Positions 18,436 through 27,330 of a stretch of 64,000 nucleotides of DNA are shown one piece after another. The notes under the pieces are model-generated. The model did no database searches. It was given only the letters and a program-made list of their open reading frames with translations, and was not told the DNA's origin. The stretch comes from Sphingomonas sp. (GTDB lineage Bacteria > Pseudomonadota > Alphaproteobacteria > Sphingomonadales > Sphingomonadaceae). The DNA is taken from the NCBI RefSeq assembly GCF_003248515.1, contig NZ_QFOB01000003.1:372001-436000 (forward strand), written 5' to 3'. A program made the position numbers and the translations under genes. Every line of letters starts with the position of its first letter. The first letter of the stretch is position 1.

Positions 18436-19328
18436 GCGAGACGGCACGCAAAGTCGTTTTGATAACCGGCGGCACAGGTTTTGCAGGTCGGGCCGTCGGC
18501 CGATTGTTCGAGAAAAATAATTGGGCTGTCGAGACGATTACGCGCGGGGAAAGCAGGCTCGGCCTGCACCATTATGACGGCACATTCGATAGCCTGAACG
18601 CAGTGATACAGAGTGTCACACCTGCGGTGGTAGTGCATCTCGCTGCTCTTGTTCCGGGCGCCGGACAGAAAGAAGATATAGATAACTTTATCGACGCGAA
18701 TATTCGTTTACCCTTGCATTTGCTCGAAGCTATGGCGAGTGGGGCTTGCCGCAGGATCGTTGTTGCAGGCACATTCTGGCAGCATCGGTTAGGAACGGAC
18801 GACTACGCACCGGTCGATTTGTATGCGGCAACAAAACAAGCATGTTTTGATCTACTTCAACACTATGTGGATAATGCCGGCTTCAGTGCGGTGGAGCTGC
18901 TTCTTTTTGATATTTATGGCCCGGATGACCACCGGCGAAAGCTTATCAATCTCCTGATCGATAACTGCCTGACCGGCGCACCTTTGGACATGACGCCAGG
19001 CGACCAAGAGATTGATCCAGTTCATGTTGAGGATGTGGCCAGCGCATTCGTTGTTGCAGCCACCCGAACCGGCCTGAGCGGGCCGGGCAAGATCGAGCGC
19101 TTCGCCGTTCGATCGGCCGCGCCGGTCACCGTGCGTGAACTCACAGCGACCATCGAAAGACTCTCCGGCCGCCCGCTTGATATCCGGTGGGGGGCTCGCG
19201 CCTATCGAGAACGCGAAGTCATGAAAATATGGCGTGGAGCAATCTTGCCCGGCTGGAATCCCCAAATTTCGCTCGACGCCGGCCTCACCGAACTGATGGT
19301 CAAGCGCGGCGTCCTCCGCTCGCAATAG
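18432..19328 (+). CDS. NAD-dependent epimerase/reductase, likely CDP-3,6-dideoxyhexose 4-reductase (abequose/paratose synthase type)
   Basis: 298-residue short-chain dehydrogenase of the extended type: VLITGGTGFAGRAVGRLF for nucleotide binding, VVHLAALVPGAG, and the catalytic Tyr/Lys in VDLYAATKQACFDLL. The position directly after rfbH (ATGA overlap) is where O-antigen clusters carry abequose (RfbJ) or paratose (RfbS) synthase. It would reduce the 4-keto group of the 3,6-dideoxy intermediate. Stereochemistry cannot be read from the sequence. The DNA here (from about 18500) is visibly AT-richer than rfbFGH, hinting at a different origin. Confidence 0.75.
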   Translation: MSETARKVVLITGGTGFAGRAVGRLFEKNNWAVETITRGESRLGLHHYDGTFDSLNAVIQSVTPAVVVHLAALVPGAGQKEDIDNFIDANIRLPLHLLEAMASGACRRIVVAGTFWQHRLGTDDYAPVDLYAATKQACFDLLQHYVDNAGFSAVELLLFDIYGPDDHRRKLINLLIDNCLTGAPLDMTPGDQEIDPVHVEDVASAFVVAATRTGLSGPGKIERFAVRSAAPVTVRELTATIERLSGRPLDIRWGARAYREREVMKIWRGAILPGWNPQISLDAGLTELMVKRGVLRSQ

Positions 19329-19329
19329 A

Positions 19330-22275
19330 ATGATACCGGATTCAAGCAGTATGAGTCTGAACACACCCGATGCGATTTGGGCGAAAGTTTCTTCCGCGGA
19401 CCCGAACCGGTCTGCCGATGAGATCTGTCAGCTCGCGGATGAGCACTTTGAAGACATTGCCGGAACTATCCCACCAGACGGCGCTGCATTGCAGGTCATC
19501 ATTCAGGCGGCATGCAGCCTTGGCCGATTTGATCTCCTTACGCGCCTCGCGCTTAGGCTGGCCGACAAGCCCGAACACTGGCATGTGACGAAAGAGACTG
19601 CCTCCCTCCTACATCATTTAACCCTGATCGCGGAATGGCCTGCAGCAACGACGATCCTCCACAAAGCGTCGTCCGACGGCCACCGCGGCTTCGCTGAAAT
19701 AATTTCCGCGACCAGCGAAGTGCGTTTTCTCCGGGCGCTCGACAAGATCGACATTTCCTCCAGCACATGGCTATCGCATATCGTCCTGCTTATCGCACTA
19801 GCCAGGCAGCTAAGATGGCACGCCGGCTTCCGGCGCGCGCAGTATCTGCTCATCTGCGGCATCACTCCCGATCGGTTGGCGGAACTCCCTCAACTCTGGC
19901 AAGCACTTGATCTGCCGATGACTGCATTGCCCTCGATTAAAGCACACGTCTCACGCAAATGGCGCGGCCCGGAGCTTGACGAAGATTGGCGGCGGTGCCT
20001 CAACATCTTTCGCGAAGACCCGACCATAGAGACGGCACAAGTTGTTTGGCAAACTGCCGATCTACATGGACGAACCGGCCCCCTGCTGGTTGCCGCCCCT
20101 CTTTCTGGCGCGGCCCGGAGCGCTCTCGCGGGGCGCATGGCCGCCACCATCCCTGCGAATGCCAGCCCTATATGGATTTACATGACTTGGCGCGAAGGCG
20201 CCGATCAGCTTATAGGCGCGGTCTGCGGCTACCTAGATGTAAACAGTCGTATCACCATATCAGTTGGCGGCGACGGCGGTTCGGCCGACCTGCAACGAGC
20301 GTCGGCCGCTCTACTTGCAACTCGTCTTTATATGTTCGCTCGCCCGGTTGTCACTTGGGGCGGAGCTAAGCTCTTCTTCCAAAATTTGCTACCAGTGGTC
20401 GAAGCTTTCAACGAGCAAACCGTGGGTACGGCATGGCTGTCTATCGTCTGCGATCGATCCTTCCCCCTCCACGGAATCGCGCATTTCGCGCATCGTTTGG
20501 CGGACAAGCATATCATGTCGCGCCCTGGATTGCTCGATGCCCCCCATTCGTGGCATCGCGAGTGGGAGGACGAAATAGTCCAGACGCTTCCTGCCCGCCT
20601 CTCCTCCGCCCTCAATGAACTTTTTTCACGAGGCACCGCCAAACACCTGATCGACCTAGTCGGACCAGATTCGTCTTATTTTCCGCCTAATGATTTCCGG
20701 CTCAACCAGTGCCACGTTAACTTTGGCGGTTCACCGCGCGCAGTCCAGGGAGAAAAGCGGTTCGCCGCCCAGAGCTATGCCATATCGGCTTATAACGTCG
20801 ACTTCCGCTGGATGTCCGTCGCTCGACTGGCTGAATTCGTTGATGTGGGAACTGAGGTGGGTACAACATTTGCCAGGGCGCTGCATCCTTGGATAGTTGA
20901 GTGGATCCATGAGACGCTGAAGCCGCTCAATACAAGGATAGGCGAACCGTTTTTCGTTGCCGACCGTCGTTATACCATGCATCTACTCGCTAATCCCGAT
21001 CGATTCCGCCTTTTCGCGGCGATGAGTTTCGGCATGGGCCCGGAGATGAACTTCTTCGATACTTACGCCTGGTCGAACGATCTCGTAGATCACTTTCTGC
21101 ACCTTTTCGCGCGACAGCCCATGGAGGAGGTCGATAGCAAATTACTGGACGCGGTTCTGGAAGACGCCGACTCAACAGGTCACCAATATGTGAGAAAAGC
21201 AGTTCGCGATCCTTACGATCAACTGCTAAACACCCTCGCTCGGCGGTTGATCGACGACGCTGGCTGGTCCGACATCTATTGGGCGATCCCAGGCCCCAAG
21301 GTTACCACGATGCCGGACCAAATTCTTCCGGCGCTCGACGCGCATTTAATGGACGTATTGGTTGGATTACCGCTCGTGGTGCGCGACCTTCTGGGACGCC
21401 GCGTTCAAAAGGGATCGCTCACGCCCGATGGCGAGGTGCGAGGTCCAGAAGGTACATATGGTCGCTGGCGATATGCCGAAGGATGGCTGCTCATAGACTT
21501 CGATGATCCGCAGCTTGGAACGAAACGTTATACCGGCATCGGTGCGAACGCGACGACGCTCACCCTGGTGCCCGACGAGATTGTCGATGTATATAATGGC
21601 TGGAGCGCCTTTCTAGATTTCGATCTCGCCGCAATCGACGTGTCGGAACGGATTATTGTACAACTCAATCCAGACACTATTATCGGCCATGATCTGCTTT
21701 GGATTGGGGGCACTCAGCAAGAAGCGTGTTTGCTGGCGGCGTTTGCCGATCTGGGTCGCTCTGTTCCGACGCCGACGCTACGCTACGCGGGACGCGCCTT
21801 AGAGTTCCGGAGCGGCAGCCGAGGGAGCCTTCTTCTCGCTACTGTCAATGGATGGCCAGCCCTACTTCGTTTGAGGGGCGCCGCTCATGCCAATGGCAGG
21901 ACCGTTATACAGACCTCGTCAGCGGATGACGAAGATCACGAAAGCTGGGCTTCCGCGCAAGGGATTCAACCTAGTTACACGCTTTCAACGCTGGATCTGC
22001 GCGGCCGCTGGAAAGCCGAAACGTTTTCCGGACAGCATTTGATCGAGTTGCGAAACGACGGTTCAATTCGGGATGAGGAGGGGGTCGTGCTCGGCCGCTG
22101 GCTGGCCCGCGAGGGAAGTCTTACGCTCGTCGGTCTCGACAAGCTACGCATTGCCGTAGCAACTCAATTCCAAGTTTTTGACGGACTTTGGCGGCTCACC
22201 GGCTGGGCAAGACCTAATCTTCAGGAAACACTCAGCTTTTCTCTTTCTCAAATCCAACGACCTGACAGGGAGTAG
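19330..22275 (+). CDS. Large protein with central GT14-like (core-2/I-branching) domain
   Basis: 981 residues. Residues about 1-270 are helical and unrecognised. The middle (about 270-560) carries features of the core-2/I-branching GT14 family: a strand set ending in RITISVGGDGG, WLSIVCDRSFPLHGIAHF (compare the W.LLSG.D.PL motif), and an acidic segment EPFFVADRRY with GPEMNFFDTYAW. The C-terminal third, about 680-981, is a beta-rich region of unknown function (GRWRYAEGWLLIDFDD, LDLRGRWKAETFSGQHLIEL). It starts two bases after the reductase stop and is probably co-transcribed. A second ATG lies at 19351. The GT14 assignment is tentative. Confidence 0.55.
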   Translation: MIPDSSSMSLNTPDAIWAKVSSADPNRSADEICQLADEHFEDIAGTIPPDGAALQVIIQAACSLGRFDLLTRLALRLADKPEHWHVTKETASLLHHLTLIAEWPAATTILHKASSDGHRGFAEIISATSEVRFLRALDKIDISSSTWLSHIVLLIALARQLRWHAGFRRAQYLLICGITPDRLAELPQLWQALDLPMTALPSIKAHVSRKWRGPELDEDWRRCLNIFREDPTIETAQVVWQTADLHGRTGPLLVAAPLSGAARSALAGRMAATIPANASPIWIYMTWREGADQLIGAVCGYLDVNSRITISVGGDGGSADLQRASAALLATRLYMFARPVVTWGGAKLFFQNLLPVVEAFNEQTVGTAWLSIVCDRSFPLHGIAHFAHRLADKHIMSRPGLLDAPHSWHREWEDEIVQTLPARLSSALNELFSRGTAKHLIDLVGPDSSYFPPNDFRLNQCHVNFGGSPRAVQGEKRFAAQSYAISAYNVDFRWMSVARLAEFVDVGTEVGTTFARALHPWIVEWIHETLKPLNTRIGEPFFVADRRYTMHLLANPDRFRLFAAMSFGMGPEMNFFDTYAWSNDLVDHFLHLFARQPMEEVDSKLLDAVLEDADSTGHQYVRKAVRDPYDQLLNTLARRLIDDAGWSDIYWAIPGPKVTTMPDQILPALDAHLMDVLVGLPLVVRDLLGRRVQKGSLTPDGEVRGPEGTYGRWRYAEGWLLIDFDDPQLGTKRYTGIGANATTLTLVPDEIVDVYNGWSAFLDFDLAAIDVSERIIVQLNPDTIIGHDLLWIGGTQQEACLLAAFADLGRSVPTPTLRYAGRALEFRSGSRGSLLLATVNGWPALLRLRGAAHANGRTVIQTSSADDEDHESWASAQGIQPSYTLSTLDLRGRWKAETFSGQHLIELRNDGSIRDEEGVVLGRWLAREGSLTLVGLDKLRIAVATQFQVFDGLWRLTGWARPNLQETLSFSLSQIQRPDRE

Positions 22276-22287
22276 CGCTACAAAAGC

Positions 22288-23199
22288 CTAGCGGCGAAAA
22301 GCCCCGGCCGATCGTACATACCAATCGTAGGTCTGGATCAGGCCATCGCGGAGCGAAATCCGAGGACGAAAGCCTGTCTCGGCCAGTCGCGACACATCAT
22401 AGCTGCGCTCCAGTTGCCCGTCTGGCTTGCTCGCATCCCACTCGATCTTGGTCACGCCGCTGTGTTGGCTTAATATCTCCACCACCGTGCGGATGGGCAC
22501 GGTGGCACCGGTCGCAACATTGAAGGGGCCCTCTCCCTCCGAGATAGCGATCAGCGCCGCAGCAGCATCAGGACCGTAGAGGAAATCCCGCTCGGCGCGC
22601 CCCGTGCCCCAGATCCTAACCGAGCCGCCAGTACGCGCAGCTTCGTGAAATTTGACCACGAGCGAAGGGATGACATGTCCGTTTTCGGGATCGAACCGGT
22701 CATCCGGACCGAAGATGTTCGTCATAATGGGGTAGACGAAGCGCAACCCAAACTGCGCGGCATAGGCCTCGAGCTGCGCCAGCATGGCGCGCTTCGCATG
22801 CCCATAGGCCCTCTCCGAACCATGCGGGGCGCCATCCCAGATCGCGCTCTCTCGCACGGGACGAGGCAGGTCGGACGAATAGGCGGCAACGGTGCTGACC
22901 GCCACGATCTTTTCGCAGCCGGCCCGCCACGCCGCGTCAATCAGATTGGTGTTGATCCGTATATTGTCGCGGTACATTTCGGCTGGGAAACGCGCATTGC
23001 CGCCCAAGCCGTGAACACGTGCGGCGAGATGATAGACCAATCGCGGGCGATGTTGTGCTAGAAAATCCTCGGTTGCGCTCTGGTCCCGCAGATCGACATC
23101 CGCGCTCGTCAACGGGAGAACAGGCTCGTTGTTTCCGCTGCGCAGCGCCTCGACAAGCGGCCGGCCAAGCACTCCGCTGCTACCGGTAACGAGGATCAC
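22288..23199 (-). CDS. GDP-L-fucose synthase-like NAD-dependent epimerase/reductase
   Basis: 303 residues from a GTG at 23199. The nucleotide motif is VTGSSGVLGRPL and the catalytic Tyr/Lys lie in ERAYGHAKRAML. The segment TNIFGPDDRFDPENGHVIPS closely follows GDP-fucose synthase and keeps its catalytic His. The Cys that normally sits in the GSSCIYP loop is absent (STVAAYS). The product may therefore be a different GDP-6-deoxyhexose, or a 4-reductase without 3,5-epimerisation. It lies 24 bases downstream of the large glycosyltransferase gene on the same strand, and gmd is divergent nearby. Confidence 0.75.
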   Translation of the reverse strand: MILVTGSSGVLGRPLVEALRSGNNEPVLPLTSADVDLRDQSATEDFLAQHRPRLVYHLAARVHGLGGNARFPAEMYRDNIRINTNLIDAAWRAGCEKIVAVSTVAAYSSDLPRPVRESAIWDGAPHGSERAYGHAKRAMLAQLEAYAAQFGLRFVYPIMTNIFGPDDRFDPENGHVIPSLVVKFHEAARTGGSVRIWGTGRAERDFLYGPDAAAALIAISEGEGPFNVATGATVPIRTVVEILSQHSGVTKIEWDASKPDGQLERSYDVSRLAETGFRPRISLRDGLIQTYDWYVRSAGAFRR

Positions 23200-23223
23200 G
23201 CGCGCGCTGCTCCGCCTAGATCT

Positions 23224-26061
23224 TCAAAACAATTCATCAACATCATCCTCTGTCTTGCCGCCCTCATGGGAACCAAGCGAGACCGCGACCTCTGGCTCGC
23301 CTCCGAAAACACCGATGCCTGTCACCGCAAGCCCAAGCAATCGGCCATCAAGAAGATTGCCGTTCTTATCTTCTGCGATTTCCGCATGCCTCAGCCTTAT
23401 CTCCAGATTATACTGGGCTCCTATCGGTGCTAGCGTACCAAGCGACACGTCAATCACATTCTGACGGTCCTCAAGTATCAAGTCATCGAGACGCTGCTTG
23501 TTCAGCGAAAAGCGCATGATCTGCCGCTCGCCCTCTTCCGAGCATCGCCCCCACAAGCCAAGCCGTAGGACGGGCCGGATCACGGTCTGCGACACCCGAA
23601 AGCGGATCGAGGCACTTGTACCGGCCATCCAGGTAAGGCCGGGCTCCGGCTCATAGAAGCCACGGACGAGGGCCTCAGAACCCGAACCACCCTCACCAGC
23701 ATCGTGCATCTTGTTCGGCTGCAGAACCGGCAGTTCGACGCTGGCTTGAGGCATGACACCGAACGCTATCAGAGCAACGGCCAACTCCCGACTATCATTG
23801 AGGCCGGCATCAGGACTGACAGGCTCGAGATGATCAGGCACGATCTCCAGACGGATGGCGCGTGACGCCGTTAGCAGGTTGCGCGGTATTCGCAGCCGCA
23901 CCGTGCTGAGCTCTTCGGGTACAGGGAGATAGGCGCACGACATGCCGTTGATCAGAAAGGTGCAATGCTGCTGCCGGCCGGTCTCAAGCGATCGCCGGCC
24001 CGACATCGTCAGCGCGATCTCCGGGTCCTCAGCGGCGATGTCGGTGGCCAGCTCGAAATTGATGACACCGCGTTCTGCCGCCAGCCAAGTCAGATCCGGC
24101 TCCGGCTGCGAGAAGCCGGCAGCAAGGTAGCTCGCGCCGTCGCCGCCAGCGATTGTTTCGAGCATCTTTCCCGCTATAATCAGCCCCTTAGACGATCCGC
24201 GGCCGGCCGCCTGGATCACGCCCGACAAAGGCTCCGCGTCGGCTTTTGCATAGCGGCGTTTCAGTTCGGGCCAATTGGCATGCTGAGCCACTCGATCGCG
24301 GATTGCTTGACACTGATACTCGGCGGGTTCTGCGGGACTGCGAGGCGGGGCGGCGAGCGCCTCATCGAGCACAAGGCTGGCATACCCCGTCTGCGCAACC
24401 GGCCCCTCTAGTAAGGCGGCGAGCTGAAAATAGCGATGCTCCTCGCCGTCCATCAGCGCCATGAGTTCGGCAACGCCCCCCTTCGCTAGGCTCTTTCGGA
24501 AGAGAAAGCGGCCTCTTGGTGCCGTCGCACCGGTGACATTCGCGACGGTATCGAAACTCGTTGCCCGTAACTCCAAGAGCGTCCGGGCGCGGCTCACTGG
24601 CCCATTGTACGTCTCGCGGAGCATCGCCGACGATGCCATCGCCGCACTCGGGTTATCGGCCAATGCCCGTGTCAAGCTGGCGAGGTGATCAACGAAAACG
24701 ATCTCATTCGTTCCGGCGATCAGGAAGGAAGGCGTGCGCAGATCTGCCAGAATTCTCAGCACGATGGGACCTGTCCTCTCTGACACCGGCTTGATGCCGT
24801 CAAAGACCGAAGGGGAAGGATCGTAGGCGCACGGATGGATCGTTAAGGCGCGAATCGCTCCGCCCGTCCGCTCATCCGCCAATTGTTGGGCTACCGCCGG
24901 ATCGCAAATGACATGCAGGTTGATCGCGCTACGCAACTGGCCTCGATATTCTTCGATGCGATCTCTGATGCGAGCCGGCGCGCCATAATCATCGATGAGG
25001 ATGACCGTCGCCTCGGCGTCAGCAAGAAAATTCCGACCGAAATGCGCGACGCGCTCGTCATGCGTCTCGAACAACTGCTCGATGCTGCGCTCGAGGGAGC
25101 AGAGTTCCCTCAGGATGCGCTGACCTTCGAGTACGCGCCGACGGGCCTCAGCCGTGTCGGACCGGATCTCACGCACCGCTTCCAGCACAAGTTGCCCCAG
25201 TGCATCCTCGCCACGGCTGTCATCCACCAGATAGACGACATCCCTGAAATGTTTATCAATAATAGGATTGGGTGTCGCGATCACAGCGCCGCCACCCGCA
25301 AGCCCCTCAAACAGCCGATTGCTCATGATGCCCGCACGCTTGTGTGGCCCGGACGATAAAGCAAGGCAGATGCCGGCCCGGTTGATCGCCCGCTTCACGC
25401 TTTGACCGTCGAAGGGGAGCTCGCCCTCATAGGTCTTGAAGCCCTCCCAAGGCGCGACGCCCAGGATCTTCTCGGGCCCATAGATTGACGTGAGCCCTTT
25501 TGAGTCTAGCGACACCAGCACATCATGGAAACGCCCCTTGGGTCGCCCGATGCGTTCCCAATTTATGCCAATGTAGAAGAGCTTGGCGTCAGCATCGATG
25601 GCCGGTTCCAGATAAGGCTCCGCAACCATATGGAACATCCGCGGCAAAGGCCCGGACGGCCTCCTACCAAGCCCAGTAAAGATGTTGAGAGCATGCGCAT
25701 CCGCGATGTCGGAGTCGCACGATATAAGATCATTGTGCGTGGAGAATTTATCTATACTCGGTTGGTAGCCAAAATCGTAATAGAAATCTATTGGCTGCCA
25801 AATCGTATAATAGCTATATATATCCAACACACGAGGAGATTCAAAATGTAGCGCGATCGAAAAACGGACGGAGTCCCTTGGCAAAACCTGCCCCGCGCGG
25901 AGCCCCATTCCCGGACTACTCCATACGACGACACCATTGTTGTCTATGACAGCGACCGATCGACCAATGTTCGCGGCCGCCCCAATTAATCGCTGGACAA
26001 CCTCATACTCGGCATTCCGCAAGTCGGGCCAAGTGTGAATGATCGCGAACGAATCAGGCAT
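23224..26061 (-). CDS. Multidomain glycosyltransferase with two C-terminal beta-domain repeats
   Basis: 945 residues from the ATG at 26061 (MPDSFAIIHTWPDL). The first about 330 residues look like a GT4-type GT-B enzyme: GLTSIYGPEKILGVAPWEGF and RAGIMSNRLFEGLAGGGAVI, the latter resembling the donor-site helix region. Residues about 345-620 are a second alpha/beta region without recognisable catalytic motifs. Two related beta-rich domains follow, about 644-775 (AAGFSQPEPDLTWLAAERG) and 796-920 (VRGFYEPEPGLTWMAGTSA), probably carbohydrate-binding or structural. The tail is acidic. Donor and acceptor are unknown; the gmd/fcl-like neighbours suggest a GDP-6-deoxyhexose. DNA near 25690-25860, inside the gene, is AT-rich. 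Confidence 0.65.
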   Translation of the reverse strand: MPDSFAIIHTWPDLRNAEYEVVQRLIGAAANIGRSVAVIDNNGVVVWSSPGMGLRAGQVLPRDSVRFSIALHFESPRVLDIYSYYTIWQPIDFYYDFGYQPSIDKFSTHNDLISCDSDIADAHALNIFTGLGRRPSGPLPRMFHMVAEPYLEPAIDADAKLFYIGINWERIGRPKGRFHDVLVSLDSKGLTSIYGPEKILGVAPWEGFKTYEGELPFDGQSVKRAINRAGICLALSSGPHKRAGIMSNRLFEGLAGGGAVIATPNPIIDKHFRDVVYLVDDSRGEDALGQLVLEAVREIRSDTAEARRRVLEGQRILRELCSLERSIEQLFETHDERVAHFGRNFLADAEATVILIDDYGAPARIRDRIEEYRGQLRSAINLHVICDPAVAQQLADERTGGAIRALTIHPCAYDPSPSVFDGIKPVSERTGPIVLRILADLRTPSFLIAGTNEIVFVDHLASLTRALADNPSAAMASSAMLRETYNGPVSRARTLLELRATSFDTVANVTGATAPRGRFLFRKSLAKGGVAELMALMDGEEHRYFQLAALLEGPVAQTGYASLVLDEALAAPPRSPAEPAEYQCQAIRDRVAQHANWPELKRRYAKADAEPLSGVIQAAGRGSSKGLIIAGKMLETIAGGDGASYLAAGFSQPEPDLTWLAAERGVINFELATDIAAEDPEIALTMSGRRSLETGRQQHCTFLINGMSCAYLPVPEELSTVRLRIPRNLLTASRAIRLEIVPDHLEPVSPDAGLNDSRELAVALIAFGVMPQASVELPVLQPNKMHDAGEGGSGSEALVRGFYEPEPGLTWMAGTSASIRFRVSQTVIRPVLRLGLWGRCSEEGERQIMRFSLNKQRLDDLILEDRQNVIDVSLGTLAPIGAQYNLEIRLRHAEIAEDKNGNLLDGRLLGLAVTGIGVFGGEPEVAVSLGSHEGGKTEDDVDELF

Positions 26062-26257
26062 GAGAGTTCCGACTAGAGGGTCCGCGCCGCAAAGGCCGCC
26101 GCATGGCGGATCATCGACCCGGTTGCCGCTGACTATCAAGCTGCACTGGCGGCGCAAGCCTTCGTTCAATTTTGCACACCGGACTTGCGAACCGAGCCGC
26201 AACGCGGGCATAGCCGCGCGGGTGCGACATCACGGTCGAGCATATAGCGGAGATTAA

Positions 26258-27247
26258 ATGAAAAAGCGTGCGATCATTACCGGGATTACCGGGCAAGACG
26301 GCGCTTACCTAGCCAAGTCGCTGCTGAACAAAGGCTATGAGGTGCATGGCATGGCGCGGCGTTCGTCGCACTCTGGTATTACAGAGCACCGCCTGCGCTG
26401 GCTGGGTATCGCAACGCTCGTTAAGTTACACGAGGCCAATCTGTCCGATCTCGCCTCGCTGATGAGGGTTATACAGGAAGTGCAGCCTGACGAATTCTAT
26501 AATCTCGGCGCCCAATCGTTCGTCGCGACGTCGTGGAGCCAGCCGATAGTTACCGCCAACATTACGGCTGTCGGCGTCACGAACGCTCTGGAGGCGATCC
26601 GCATCATCAAGCCCAATACACGTTTCTACCAAGCATCATCCTCGGAAATGTATGGCTTAGTCCAGCAGCCCGTACAGAATGAGCGAACACCGTTCTATCC
26701 GCGCTCACCTTATGCTGCAGCGAAGCTCTACGGTCACTGGATTACGGTCAATTACCGTGAAAGCTTCGGCATGCACGCCTCGTCGGGCATTCTCTTCAAC
26801 CATGAAAGCCCGCTGCGCGGAATCGAGTTCGTGACCCGCAAGGTCACGGACGGGGTAGCACGCATCAAGCTGGGGCTCGCAACCGAATTGCGTCTTGGCA
26901 ATATCGACGCGAAGCGCGACTGGGGCCATGCGCGCGATTATGTCGAGGCGATGTGGATGATGCTCCAGGAGGACGAACCTGACGATTACGTGATCGCCAC
27001 GGGCGTGACGACCAGCGTACGCGAGATGTGCCAGTTGGCCTTTGATCGCGTGGGTCTCGACATGAATGACCATCTGGTGATTGACGAAGCACTGTTCCGT
27101 CCTTCGGAAGTCGACATCCTTCTCGGCGATCCTGCAAAGGCGAAGCAGAAGCTCGGCTGGGCACCGACCGTTAATCTGAAGGAGATGATCGACGAGATGG
27201 TTGATGCCGACCTTAGCCGCCTGTCTGGGGCGCTCGCCCACAGTTGA
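26258..27247 (+). CDS. gmd: GDP-mannose 4,6-dehydratase
   Basis: 329 residues with all main Gmd signatures: IITGITGQDGAYLAKSLL (NADP site), EFYNLGAQSFVATSW, YQASSSEMYG, and the catalytic Tyr/Lys in RSPYAAAKLYGHW. GILFNHESPLRG and GNIDAKRDWGHARDYVEAMW are equally characteristic. It converts GDP-mannose to GDP-4-keto-6-deoxymannose, the precursor of GDP-fucose, rhamnose, colitose or perosamine. ManA at 51725-52582 could feed the pathway. A CGGAG-type ribosome site precedes the ATG. It is divergent from the gene at 23224-26061 and followed by an insertion sequence. Confidence 0.96.
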   Translation: MKKRAIITGITGQDGAYLAKSLLNKGYEVHGMARRSSHSGITEHRLRWLGIATLVKLHEANLSDLASLMRVIQEVQPDEFYNLGAQSFVATSWSQPIVTANITAVGVTNALEAIRIIKPNTRFYQASSSEMYGLVQQPVQNERTPFYPRSPYAAAKLYGHWITVNYRESFGMHASSGILFNHESPLRGIEFVTRKVTDGVARIKLGLATELRLGNIDAKRDWGHARDYVEAMWMMLQEDEPDDYVIATGVTTSVREMCQLAFDRVGLDMNDHLVIDEALFRPSEVDILLGDPAKAKQKLGWAPTVNLKEMIDEMVDADLSRLSGALAHS

Positions 27248-27330
27248 ACGGCAGAAACAGGGGATTCGTGGCGCGATACTACTCCCCGATCTTCAGCACT
27301 CCTAGATCAGTTTGAGTAGCCCCTAGTTTT

